Source: Phycisphaerales bacterium
GTDB taxonomy: Bacteria; Planctomycetota; Phycisphaerae; Phycisphaerales; SM1A02
Assembly (NCBI GenBank): GCA_022616475.1
Contig: JAKEEP010000142.1
Location: 1-36,144, forward strand
DNA length: 36,144 nt
Direction: 5' to 3'
Shown: positions 7,367 through 14,942 of the stretch, piece after piece
How positions within the stretch are numbered: position 1 is the first letter of the stretch
Layout of the letters: each line of letters opens with the position of its first letter
Position numbers and translations under genes: made by a program
The notes under the pieces: generated by a model
What the model was told of the DNA's origin: nothing
Databases searched by the model: none
What the model saw: only the letters and a program-made list of their open reading frames with translations

Positions 7367-8294
7367 AGCTCGTCACGTTGTACACGCACTGCCCCAGCCG
7401 CTTGCGTTCCACCTCCGCCAGCTTCAGCAGGGCGTCGATCGCATCGGGCATCGTCATAAAGGGAATTCGCGTGTCTGGCCGCACAAAACACGCGTATTCC
7501 TTGCCAGCTGCCGCCGCATGCAGCATCTCCGGCCCGTAATCACTGGTCCCGCCCGAAGGCAGCGTGTCGGCGCTGATCAGCCCAGGAAACCGAATCGAGC
7601 GGAAATCCAGCACGTCCGGCACGCGATCCTGCGCCAGCAAACGATAGTGATGCGAGTAATAACGCCCCAGGTGCTCGCAGTAGAGCTTGTTGCAGCCGTA
7701 CATCGTGATCGGCCGGCAAAACTCATCCTCCCCCACTGCCCCCGCTTCGCCTTTGATCTCCACGCTCGGCATGCCGTACACCGCAATTGAGCTGGGAAAA
7801 ATGAACTTCACTCGCTGCCCGTGCGAGCGAGCCTGCTCGGCCGCCAGCCGAAGCAAACTCACTGTGCCGTTTACATTCACTTCGTGAGCGGTTTCGGGCG
7901 TGAACTCCCCGCGCGTGCTCAAGAGCGCCGCCAGATGATAGATCTCCGTAATCTCGTACATCGCCAGCAATCGCTCCAGCAATGAGCGATCACAAATGTC
8001 GCCCACAAACGAATCCTGGCACATCGCGCGCTGCTTGGCATCCAGCTCGCGAATGTCGATAGCGACGATTTGCCGTCCACCCGACGCATGCAACGCGCCG
8101 ATCAAACCATGGCCGACCTCCCCTCCGGCCCCGGTGATGAGCACCGCCGCGCTTCGCCGCCCGCCGCGCTGGTGTTGCGAACCTGTCGAAGGCGATTTCA
8201 TGGTCGATGGTTCAGCGGTTGATGCTGGCTGGGAGTGTGGCTTGGTTACGCGATGAGCAGCGGCGCTCGCGCCGGATGCCGTCGGTGAGTTCAT
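7143..8294 (-). CDS. tdh: L-threonine 3-dehydrogenase, SDR (epimerase-like) type
   Basis: 383 residues from the ATG at 8294, chosen because GGAAAGG lies 9 bases upstream; an in-frame ATG at 8327 would add 11 residues. The N-terminal ~45 residues are low-complexity. The Rossmann motif TGAGGEVG is near 54-61, followed by VAIDIRE, then EITEIYHLAALLST, IFPSSIAVYG (catalytic Ser) and Y199xxxK203. RFPGLIS, GGTSDYGPEMLHAA, DTRIPFMTMPDAIDALL and the SFNPSAGEFA block are features of the UDP-galactose-epimerase-like threonine dehydrogenases that oxidise threonine to 2-amino-3-ketobutyrate with NAD. The product is the substrate of Kbl, encoded on the same strand. Its 3' end is duplicated at 4504-4640 and overlapped antisense by the gene at 5801. 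A general sugar epimerase is the alternative. Confidence 0.82.
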   Translation of the reverse strand: MNSPTASGASAAAHRVTKPHSQPASTAEPSTMKSPSTGSQHQRGGRRSAAVLITGAGGEVGHGLIGALHASGGRQIVAIDIRELDAKQRAMCQDSFVGDICDRSLLERLLAMYEITEIYHLAALLSTRGEFTPETAHEVNVNGTVSLLRLAAEQARSHGQRVKFIFPSSIAVYGMPSVEIKGEAGAVGEDEFCRPITMYGCNKLYCEHLGRYYSHHYRLLAQDRVPDVLDFRSIRFPGLISADTLPSGGTSDYGPEMLHAAAAGKEYACFVRPDTRIPFMTMPDAIDALLKLAEVERKRLGQCVYNVTSFNPSAGEFATLAKKCFPRAKIRFEPDEQRQQIVDSWPENVDDGAARRDWGFAPRHDLQRAFEEYLVPRISARYR

Positions 8295-8394
8295 GAACGA
8301 AGGCCTTTCCAAATCGATCGCCGGCATTGTAAGGCAAGAGGCTATCCCAGAACCCTCTCACTCTGAGGGCAAGGGGTTCGCGCGGGAACCTCCT

Positions 8395-8610
8395 CTACCT
8401 GTCCAGTTCGTCAATCCACGCCTGCTGAATCGCCTCCAGAATGCGCTCGTTGCACGGGTGGCCGGGTTGTTCCTTGAATCCCTGAAGCTGTTGAACCAGC
8501 GCTTTGAGCTTGGGAAAGCTGATGGTCAGCGGATCGATGTCCGGATGCTGCTCGCTCAGCTCAATCCCAATCGGCTCGATGTCCAACCAATGAAAGGTCT
8601 CATTCGCCAT
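8395..8610 (-). CDS. iscX: IscX (YfhJ) family iron-sulfur assembly protein
   Basis: 71 residues, close to the ~66 of the family. The order FHWLDIEPIGIELSEQHPDIDP, then SFPKLKALVQQL, then CNERILEAIQQAWIDE matches the IscX pattern W-D...I...L...P-D-D/I-D-P...L...L..F...P...NE.ILEAI...W.DE. IscX is a small acidic protein that binds IscS and iron and modulates the rate of Fe-S cluster assembly. It lies 87 bases downstream of the ferredoxin gene, the same pairing found at the end of isc operons, but iscS, iscU, iscA, hscA and hscB are not in the window. No good Shine-Dalgarno sequence is seen before the ATG at 8610. Confidence 0.85.
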   Translation of the reverse strand: MANETFHWLDIEPIGIELSEQHPDIDPLTISFPKLKALVQQLQGFKEQPGHPCNERILEAIQQAWIDELDR

Positions 8611-8697
8611 GGCAATTCAAGTGCGCTCCACTCGCGATACGGAGCCGGCAACACCGGAGGAAGACAACCGCTACTCCAGATGGTTGTTCCGCCCTTC

Positions 8698-9096
8698 CTA
8701 GTGCGGCACTTCCTTCACCGCGTTGCGGTTCCATGCCGGCACGCGAACCACGATCGGTCCGTCGCCTACAATATTGCATTGACAGCTCAGCCTGCTGTTT
8801 CGTTGAAGCCCGGGCGCTTCCTCGACGCGGTCTTCCTCAGCTTCTTCGGCCTCCGAAAGATGCTTCATTCCATCCTCGATGTACACATGGCATGTCGAGC
8901 AGGCGCAGACTGCGCCGCAGGCATGCTCGATGTTGATGCCGTGCTCCACCGCCGCCTCAAGAAGGTGCTCGCCCTTGCTCGCCATCACGTTCCACTCGGT
9001 CTGGTGCGTGTTGGTCAGGCTCTCGGGGTCTTCAAGAACGTACTTGACCGGCACCGTCGGCGGACCGTGTTCATGATCGGAGTGACGCAGATGCAT
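8698..9096 (-). CDS. fdx: ISC-type [2Fe-2S] ferredoxin
   Basis: 132 residues. Four cluster cysteines are visible as C60-x5-C66-x2-C69 (HACGAVCACSTCHVYIEDG) and C105 (SRLSCQCNIV), the spacing of the adrenodoxin-like Fdx of isc operons. The conserved GEHLLEAAVEHGINIEHACG lead-in and the acidic LSEAEEAEEDRVEEAPGL interaction loop are present. It supplies electrons for Fe-S cluster assembly or hydroxylation reactions in the cytosol. The first ~20 residues are a His-rich extension not found in E. coli Fdx. It is followed by iscX and is divergent from the GT2 gene at 9185, so the 88-bp gap should hold promoters for both directions. Confidence 0.88.
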   Translation of the reverse strand: MHLRHSDHEHGPPTVPVKYVLEDPESLTNTHQTEWNVMASKGEHLLEAAVEHGINIEHACGAVCACSTCHVYIEDGMKHLSEAEEAEEDRVEEAPGLQRNSRLSCQCNIVGDGPIVVRVPAWNRNAVKEVPH

Positions 9097-9184
9097 TCGC
9101 TAATTGATTTCCAGTCTCAATTGAACAGTATCCTAGCGGCGCCCACCAACCGAATCGAGTCGTCCGCACCCGCTGGAGGCTGAC

Positions 9185-10039
9185 ATGAGTTCCTCGACGA
9201 CTCCCATCGAACTTTCCATCGTGGCGCCGGCCCACAACGAGCAGGACAACCTCGGGCCCCTTGTTGCCGAGATCGTCGATGCCTTGGCCTTAACCCGCAT
9301 CGGCTACGAGATCATCATCGTCGATGATGGCTCGACCGACCGCACTCCATCGGTCTTGCGCTCTCTGCTCGACGAGTTCCCCCAACTGCACGCGGTAGGA
9401 ATGGCGGAGACACCCGCTGGGCGCGGCAATGGCCAGTCGGCTGCGTTTCACGCCGGTTTCCGTGCCAGTCGAGGCCGCCTGATCGCCATGATGGATGCCG
9501 ATTGCCAGAATGATCCGGGCGACCTGATTCCCATGCTCAAGATGATGCGCGCCACCGGCGCCGACATGGTTCAGGGCGACCGCACCGAATGCCGCTGCGA
9601 CGGCTTGGTGCGCCGCGTCAGCACCTGGGTCGGCTACGCCTTTCGCCGCACCCTGCTTGGAGATTCGATCCGCGACACGGGCTGTTCGCTGCGGCTTTTG
9701 CGCCGCGAAGTGGCCCTGGCCTTGCCCATGGAATACCGCGGAATGCACCGCTACATCCCCGTCACCGCCCGCCATCTGCGCTTCAGCGTCGTCGAAATGT
9801 CTGTGAATCATCGCCCGCGCACCGCCGGAAATACCAAGTACGGAATCTGGAATCGCGCCTTGCCCGGACTGTACGACTGCCTGTCGGTTCGTTGGATGCT
9901 CAAGCGGCGCCGGCCCGTGAACTTTCATCCGCTCAACGTCGTCCCGGACGCCCCGGACGCCCCGGAGATCGTCACCGTCGAGCGGTCAGTCCCAACGATT
10001 GCGCAGGCCGCGCTGGAGCCGACTGGGAGCAGCGCGTGA
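9185..10039 (+). CDS. GT2 glycosyltransferase, DPM1/GtrB-like
   Basis: 284 residues. The GT-A fold motifs are SIVAPAHNEQDNLGPLV, YEIIIVDDGSTDRTP, GQSAAFHAGFRASRGRLIAMMDADCQNDP (metal-binding DAD) and IRDTGCSLRLLRREVAL; the MHRYIPV and RTAGNTKYG blocks match polyprenyl-phosphate glycosyltransferases. No clear membrane helices follow the domain, and the last ~35 residues are Pro/Ala-rich. The stop overlaps the GTG of the following membrane protein (GTGA), so the two are co-translated. In Gram-negative bacteria such a pair is often part of lipid A or lipid-linked sugar modification. The exact donor and acceptor cannot be read from the sequence. Confidence 0.83.
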   Translation: MSSSTTPIELSIVAPAHNEQDNLGPLVAEIVDALALTRIGYEIIIVDDGSTDRTPSVLRSLLDEFPQLHAVGMAETPAGRGNGQSAAFHAGFRASRGRLIAMMDADCQNDPGDLIPMLKMMRATGADMVQGDRTECRCDGLVRRVSTWVGYAFRRTLLGDSIRDTGCSLRLLRREVALALPMEYRGMHRYIPVTARHLRFSVVEMSVNHRPRTAGNTKYGIWNRALPGLYDCLSVRWMLKRRRPVNFHPLNVVPDAPDAPEIVTVERSVPTIAQAALEPTGSSA

Positions 10040-10620
10040 AGCGCGTCGTGATCGCCTGGATCGTGGTGGCGCTACTGTTGGCAGGCGCGTGGTTTGGGCT
10101 CGCCTGGCTCAGCGACACGCCCGCCTCCGATCCGCACCACGCCGTGAACATCAAAGTGCAGTTGGAGGACGCGCGAGACCGCGCCAACCTCATCGAGAAT
10201 CCCGATGGCTCGCACAGCTACCTTCTCGAAGGCTTCGACGGCACGCCCGAAACACTCACCGCCGAGCAATTCGCCGCCCGCGTGTACCAGCAGCAACGCT
10301 CGCGCAGTCTTCTGGGAGTCCTGTTCAATATCTCCAGCCCCACCGGATTGATCTGGGTTTCCCTCGGCCTTCTCGGCCAGCTTCTGTTCACCGGACGCAT
10401 GATCGCACAATGGTTGATCAGCGAAAAAGAGCAGCAATCGGTCGTTCCCCCAATCTTCTGGTGGCTCAGCTTCGTTGGTGGATTGATGCTTCTGGCCTAT
10501 TTCCTCTGGCGCCGCGATATCGTCGGCGTGCTTGGCCAGGGTTTCGGCGTTGTCATTTATGCGCGAAACCTCTACTTCATTCACCATGGAGGCAACGCCC
10601 CTCAACCGCGGACCGCCTAG
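10036..10620 (+). CDS. Membrane protein with lipid-A-disaccharide synthase N-terminal (LAB_N) domain
   Basis: 194 residues from a GTG that overlaps the upstream stop. An N-terminal hydrophobic helix (VVIAWIVVALLLAGAWFGLAWL) anchors a ~90-residue extracytoplasmic segment. The C-terminal half has three helices with the family signature: WVSLGLLGQLLFTGRMIAQWLISEKE, PPIFWWLSFVGGLMLLAYFLWRRD and GFGVVIYARNLYFI. The LAB_N domain was named for the N-terminus of some LpxB proteins, but here no LpxB catalytic part is attached. Stand-alone members commonly sit beside a GT2, as here, and are thought to be small membrane partners in lipid-linked sugar transfer. The reaction is unproven. Confidence 0.8.
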   Translation: MKRVVIAWIVVALLLAGAWFGLAWLSDTPASDPHHAVNIKVQLEDARDRANLIENPDGSHSYLLEGFDGTPETLTAEQFAARVYQQQRSRSLLGVLFNISSPTGLIWVSLGLLGQLLFTGRMIAQWLISEKEQQSVVPPIFWWLSFVGGLMLLAYFLWRRDIVGVLGQGFGVVIYARNLYFIHHGGNAPQPRTA

Positions 10621-10634
10621 CGTCCTCAGGTCTC

Positions 10635-11681
10635 ATGCATGATCCGGCGAACATTCTCGCAATGACCAGCTGGCAGTTCACCGAGCAGGCCGCCGCGCGC
10701 GGCTTGGCGCGCAGCCATGCGCTTGAGCTCTATCGAACGGCCTTTCGCGAAGGCCGCTTCAACGATCTGGATTGGGTGCGTCTGGAGGCGGCGAGCATCG
10801 CCAACATCGTGCGCGAGTTCGATACCATCAAGTTCACTCAAGAGCTGCACGGGAGTCTCGAGACTGAGTCAGTCGTCCTGCCCCACTCGGGTAGCTCCGG
10901 CCGCGCGCGAAACACTCTGTGTGTCTCTTCGCAGATCGGCTGCGCCATGGGCTGCACATTTTGCGAGACGGCGCAGATGGGACTCATGAAGAACCTCAGC
11001 GCGGAGCAGATCGTGGGCCAATGGTTCGCAGCCCGCTTCATGCTCAACATCACCATCGACAACATCGTCTTCATGGGCATGGGCGAGCCGACCGACAACC
11101 TTGACCAGGTCATCCATGCCATCCGCATCCTTGCCGACCGCAACGGCCCGGCCATCGCACCCGCCCGCATCGCCGTTTCAACGGTTGGCCGCGCCGCCGG
11201 GATCGCGCGTTTGGCGGATTTCGCGCGCGAGGCCGGCTTTCACAAGCTCCGGCTCGCCGTTTCCATCAACGCACCCAACGATCGCATTCGTTCGGCCATC
11301 ATGCCGATCAACCGCGCCGAACCGATGGCCGCGCTCATGCAGGCGATGCTCACCTGGCCCGCGCACGGTCAGCGAATCTTGATCGAGTATGTGCTCATCC
11401 CCGGCGTCAACGACTCGGTTGAGCACGCGGCCGAGCTTTGCGAGTATCTCAGTCCGCTCCATTGCACCGTCAACGTCATCCCCTACAACCCCCGCCGCAA
11501 TTCGCCCTGGCCCGCTCCCGCCGAGGAATCCGTCGCCTCATTCACCAAGGCCATCGCCGCCAACGGCCAGTTCGTCAAGCGCCGCCAGACCCTCGGCCGC
11601 TCAGTGATGGCCGCCTGCGGCCAGCTGGGCAACCCAACCATCCGGCGCCGCCGTGCTATCCAATTGACAACCCCCGTTTAG
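10635..11681 (+). CDS. rlmN: Dual-specificity RNA methyltransferase RlmN
   Basis: Radical SAM enzyme that methylates C2 of adenosine 2503 in 23S rRNA and, in many bacteria, A37 in some tRNAs. 348 residues, normal for the family. The signature TLCVSSQIGCAMGCTFCETAQMG gives the three cluster cysteines C103, C107 and C110 and the upstream C96; the methyl-carrying cysteine is C328 in the MAACGQLG block. FMGMGEPTDN, RIAVSTVG, LAVSINAPNDRIRSAIMPINRA and VNVIPYNPR are further family motifs. The start ATG at 10635 lies 14 bases after the previous stop, so it is probably in the same transcript as the two glycan genes. A Cfr-type enzyme is the only close alternative; nothing here argues for it. Confidence 0.88.
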   Translation: MHDPANILAMTSWQFTEQAAARGLARSHALELYRTAFREGRFNDLDWVRLEAASIANIVREFDTIKFTQELHGSLETESVVLPHSGSSGRARNTLCVSSQIGCAMGCTFCETAQMGLMKNLSAEQIVGQWFAARFMLNITIDNIVFMGMGEPTDNLDQVIHAIRILADRNGPAIAPARIAVSTVGRAAGIARLADFAREAGFHKLRLAVSINAPNDRIRSAIMPINRAEPMAALMQAMLTWPAHGQRILIEYVLIPGVNDSVEHAAELCEYLSPLHCTVNVIPYNPRRNSPWPAPAEESVASFTKAIAANGQFVKRRQTLGRSVMAACGQLGNPTIRRRRAIQLTTPV

Positions 11682-11683
11682 TG

Positions 11684-11700
11684 GGCGGGCTTTGCCCGCC
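11684..11700. terminator. GC-rich hairpin between convergent genes
   Basis: A perfect 7-bp stem, GGCGGGC with GCCCGCC around a TTT loop, sits just 3 bases after the rlmN stop and 30 bases from the stop of the convergent secreted-protein gene. There is no T-tract on either side, so it may slow or end transcription from both directions in a factor-dependent way rather than act as a classical terminator. Confidence 0.5.
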
Positions 11701-11730
11701 GTTGTCCCCACGTGTCGAACGTCTCACGAC

Positions 11731-14616
11731 CTACGGCGACAGCAACCGTACCCAATAATTGTTCGCCCCGCCCGCGCACGGGTACCCCGTGAACACGTCC
11801 GTCGTCACAACCACCGCATAGTTCCCGGGCGCCAGATTCACCATCGGGCTGCTCATGGTTGTGCACGTCTGCGCGCTGGTCGTCGTCAACGAGCTGCCCG
11901 GCACCTGGAAGGTGCTGACGCACGATCCGCCCGGGCTCGGCACACCACCGAAAATCGCCACCTGCGCCGTGAACTGCGCGTTGATGTCAATGTGATACAT
12001 TCCTGCCACTGAGACCGTAAACTTGAACCAGTCGGTGTCGCGGAAATTCTGCGCGCCGCTGAGGAACGTCGAAACCGTCCCGCAAATCGTCGCGCCGTTG
12101 GGGGTGATCGTCCCGAAAACCGTCGGCGAACTGTTGCAGCCTCCGTTCACCGTATCCGGCAAGTTCGTCTGGCACGTTTCCCCTTCATTGACCGAGCCCG
12201 GCGGACACGTAAATGTGCACGGGGCGCCCTGCAGTCCGATCGTCAAGAGAAACGGCCCGGCCGGAGAGGTTCCCCAACTCCCGACCCGAATCAGGACCTG
12301 CTGGCCATTAGTGAGCGGCACGACCGATCTCGAGAGCGAATTGGTTGCGTCGCCGCACGAATCATCATCACAGGCAAGCTCAGTCAACGATCCGCAAGCT
12401 CCGCTGAGCACAGAGAGCACCGTATCGTCCACCTCGCTGCCGCTAGTGTCGCACGTACTGATGACGAAGACCCCGGTCGTCGTCGCCGTATACTTGAACC
12501 ACACATCGCGAGTGAAGTTGGTCGGATCGTTCTGGAATGCGCAACCCCCGCCTGGGATACCGGCGCTCGTGGTCGCCCCGGTGTTGTCGCCCAGGTTGAT
12601 CCCATTCACAACGGTGATCGCGCCGCTGCATTCATCGTTGAGCGGCGCGCACGGTGGCGGATTCGCGCAAGCAGTCCCGTCGCTTATCGTCAGCGTGTAG
12701 TTTCCGTCGGCTGGCGCACTGAACGTGTGAACAAGGATCCAATACGTCTGTTCGGCCAGCGAGCACCAGCTCACCGTCTCCTGCAAGAGGTTGCACGTAT
12801 TCGCATTGGCCGCGGTGACGCAGGTCAAGGCATCGCAGCTGGCGCCGCAGTAGACGCTCAATTGCCCGTTCCAGGTCTGCGAGGGCCCTGTGCACGTGCT
12901 CGCCGTCAGCGTGTGCCCGTTTCCGAGCACCGTGTACCAACGCCCAGCGGCGGCATCAACATTGTTGCAGACCGGCGCGACATCGAACCCAGCCGTCGCA
13001 AGCGTGCCGCTTGCTGAGCCTCCCACCGCCAGTGGAATCGCGTCGACGCACTCGTCGTTGTCCGGCGGCCCGCAGCCGATCGTCAGCAACATGGCTCCTG
13101 CAGGACTTGCCTGCCAGCTTCCCACGCGAATCTTCAGTTGCTGCCCGACCGTCACATTGACGGTGGCTTTCGATTTCAGATCGGGCGGGCCGACTCCGCC
13201 GCACGAATCATCATCGCACCCGACCAGCGTCAGCGCGGCGCATTCCCCACTATAGATCGCCATGACCGTATCGGTGACCGGCGCGCTGGTGGCGCACAGG
13301 TCAATGGTGACCACGCCAGCGCACGTCGCGGTGTAGTCGAACCACACATCGCGAGTGAAATTACCAGAGCCGCCGGATGTACACGGAACTCCCGGCGGGG
13401 CCGGATTGAACGAATTCGTCGCCCCCGCGTTGCTGACGGCATTCGCGCCGTCGTTGACCGTGATCGCGTTGGCGCATTCATCGTTGATCGGGAATGGATC
13501 GCACGTCACACCGCTGCATAGCGTCCCATTGCCCTGGTACACACCAACTGCGGCCGCGCATTGTGCGGCCGTCTGAGCTTCAACACACGAAGCGTCAAAC
13601 AGGCAACACGCTCCCGTCGGTTGCGGGCAGGCGCCCCACGTGCTGATCACCGCCAGCAAGTCGTTGATATTGACCAGGCAATCGCCGTTGGGAAGCGGCG
13701 CGCAGTCACCGGCTGGCCTCGGTCCGCTTGGATTGCCGTTCTGTCCCCACGTGCTGATCACCAGCAGCAGGTCGCTCACGTTCACCACACTGTCGCCTGT
13801 GACGTCGCCACGGCATGGCGGCAACGGCAGCGCGCACTCGTTGATCTCCGGCGAACCAACGTTGTCGAGCACGAACTGCGTGGTCGTTCCAACGTTTGAG
13901 TTGTAATTCCGCAGTTGGGTGATGCCCTCATCCGGATCGCCGGCCCCGCAAATCTGCGCAATGTCCAGCCCGCTGAAGATCATCGCCCCATCCTTGTAGA
14001 CCTTCACGCTGCCATCGACATCCACCTCAAACCCGATTCGCATCTTGATGTTCGGCGTCCAGGTGCCGCTAGTGACATTGAACGTGGTCGCCGTGCACGT
14101 GGGGTTGGTCTGCAACGCGGTGATCGTGCCGTTTGCCTCAAACTGAACCCTGGTATTGACAAAGCCGGTCGGGCCCGACAACGTGTTCACCGAGTAGAGC
14201 TGAAACACGCTCGCCGTATTTGAAATCACAACGTCGGCTTCAATGGGGTCATTGGTGAGCGCAAACACCGGCGTCTGCATCTCGCCGCTGATCGGGACCC
14301 CGCTTCCATTCGGCGTGTCGCGCGCTGAAAACGCGCCAAAGCCCACGATGCCGGAGTTCACGATGCTCCAGTTTGACGGCAGCGGACCGCAGAGCCAACC
14401 CTGCTGGTTGCAGCCCGAGCTGTAGATGAATCCCGATTCAAAATCCTCCTCGAAGACCCCGCCCGCGATGCCTCCGTCGACAATCGGGCTGCCCGGCTCA
14501 AGAGCGACCGAGTCCGGCGCATCACCGCCCCCGGGAACCGCATGGGCACTCAGCACCGCGCTCACAGCGATCGCCGCTGCCGCTATACCCGTTAGGAAGG
14601 ATCGCATGGAATTCAT
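11731..14616 (-). CDS. Secreted multidomain protein with paired dockerin-like repeats (961 aa)
   Basis: Predicted to be exported: a hydrophobic signal sequence spans residues 1-26, ending AHA before VPGG. Residues ~45-258 form a lectin-like beta-sandwich (FEEDFESGF... MRIGFEVDVDGSVKVYKDGAMIFSG). Two dockerin-like calcium-binding repeats follow, GDVTGDSVVNVSDLLLVISTWG (269-291) and GDCLVNINDLLAVISTWG (311-328). Next comes a cysteine motif TGACCLFDASCVEAQTAAQC near 334-353, then PPC-like beta-domains with NDEC...TRDVWF.YTAT...GCDDDSCG patterns near 379-515, 520-650 and 660-795, and a last related domain to 961. The start ATG at 14616 was chosen because it precedes the signal sequence. Its paralogue lies immediately upstream. 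Function is unknown; cell-surface or matrix attachment is an inference. Confidence 0.8.
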   Translation of the reverse strand: MNSMRSFLTGIAAAAIAVSAVLSAHAVPGGGDAPDSVALEPGSPIVDGGIAGGVFEEDFESGFIYSSGCNQQGWLCGPLPSNWSIVNSGIVGFGAFSARDTPNGSGVPISGEMQTPVFALTNDPIEADVVISNTASVFQLYSVNTLSGPTGFVNTRVQFEANGTITALQTNPTCTATTFNVTSGTWTPNIKMRIGFEVDVDGSVKVYKDGAMIFSGLDIAQICGAGDPDEGITQLRNYNSNVGTTTQFVLDNVGSPEINECALPLPPCRGDVTGDSVVNVSDLLLVISTWGQNGNPSGPRPAGDCAPLPNGDCLVNINDLLAVISTWGACPQPTGACCLFDASCVEAQTAAQCAAAVGVYQGNGTLCSGVTCDPFPINDECANAITVNDGANAVSNAGATNSFNPAPPGVPCTSGGSGNFTRDVWFDYTATCAGVVTIDLCATSAPVTDTVMAIYSGECAALTLVGCDDDSCGGVGPPDLKSKATVNVTVGQQLKIRVGSWQASPAGAMLLTIGCGPPDNDECVDAIPLAVGGSASGTLATAGFDVAPVCNNVDAAAGRWYTVLGNGHTLTASTCTGPSQTWNGQLSVYCGASCDALTCVTAANANTCNLLQETVSWCSLAEQTYWILVHTFSAPADGNYTLTISDGTACANPPPCAPLNDECSGAITVVNGINLGDNTGATTSAGIPGGGCAFQNDPTNFTRDVWFKYTATTTGVFVISTCDTSGSEVDDTVLSVLSGACGSLTELACDDDSCGDATNSLSRSVVPLTNGQQVLIRVGSWGTSPAGPFLLTIGLQGAPCTFTCPPGSVNEGETCQTNLPDTVNGGCNSSPTVFGTITPNGATICGTVSTFLSGAQNFRDTDWFKFTVSVAGMYHIDINAQFTAQVAIFGGVPSPGGSCVSTFQVPGSSLTTTSAQTCTTMSSPMVNLAPGNYAVVVTTDVFTGYPCAGGANNYWVRLLSP

Positions 14617-14942
14617 AGCGTTTTGATTCGGTTGGCGGGCCGCATCGGTCGCGGCCCGTAACAGACGCGCATGGTTCGGATCAACTTGAAGATGCAATAC
14701 CGTCTCTCTCCCGGCGAATTCGCGATCTTCCGCGGCGGCCGACTCCGGCATCCAGCTCACATCCAAAAACTCGCCCTGATTCATTATCCACATACGGCTG
14801 GGCCACGCAACAGGTTGTGGAATCTGACCGCTTTGGTTGCCTAAATTCCCGCATCTGGTGATGGTCAAGAAAAACCCCCGGCCCAATGAGCCGGGGGTAT
14901 GGATTCATCACTTCCTCAAAAGCACGACCTTGTTCGCGCGTA
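14617..14942. other. Gap of 326 bp between two paralogous secreted-protein genes
   Basis: It holds the terminator of the upstream gene at 14870-14897 and should hold the promoter of the gene that starts at 14616. A single perfect TTATCCACA (DnaA-box consensus) is at 14784-14792, but one box alone is likely chance. The leftward reading frame stays open through most of the gap, but I see no domain, Shine-Dalgarno sequence or signal sequence to support an upstream start. Confidence 0.6.
14870..14897 (-). terminator. Rho-independent terminator of the 840-aa secreted-protein gene
   Basis: On the minus strand an 8-bp GC stem (CCCCCGGC with GCCGGGGG, 14890-14897 and 14875-14882) closes a 7-base loop and is followed by TTTTTCTT. 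It lies about 46 bases after the stop at 14943, which separates the transcript of this gene from that of its paralogue. Confidence 0.85.

Noticed and set aside
14784-14792. Perfect DnaA-box consensus
   Set aside because: A single box in an ordinary intergenic gap, away from the skew switch and without a box cluster; expected by chance at this length scale.
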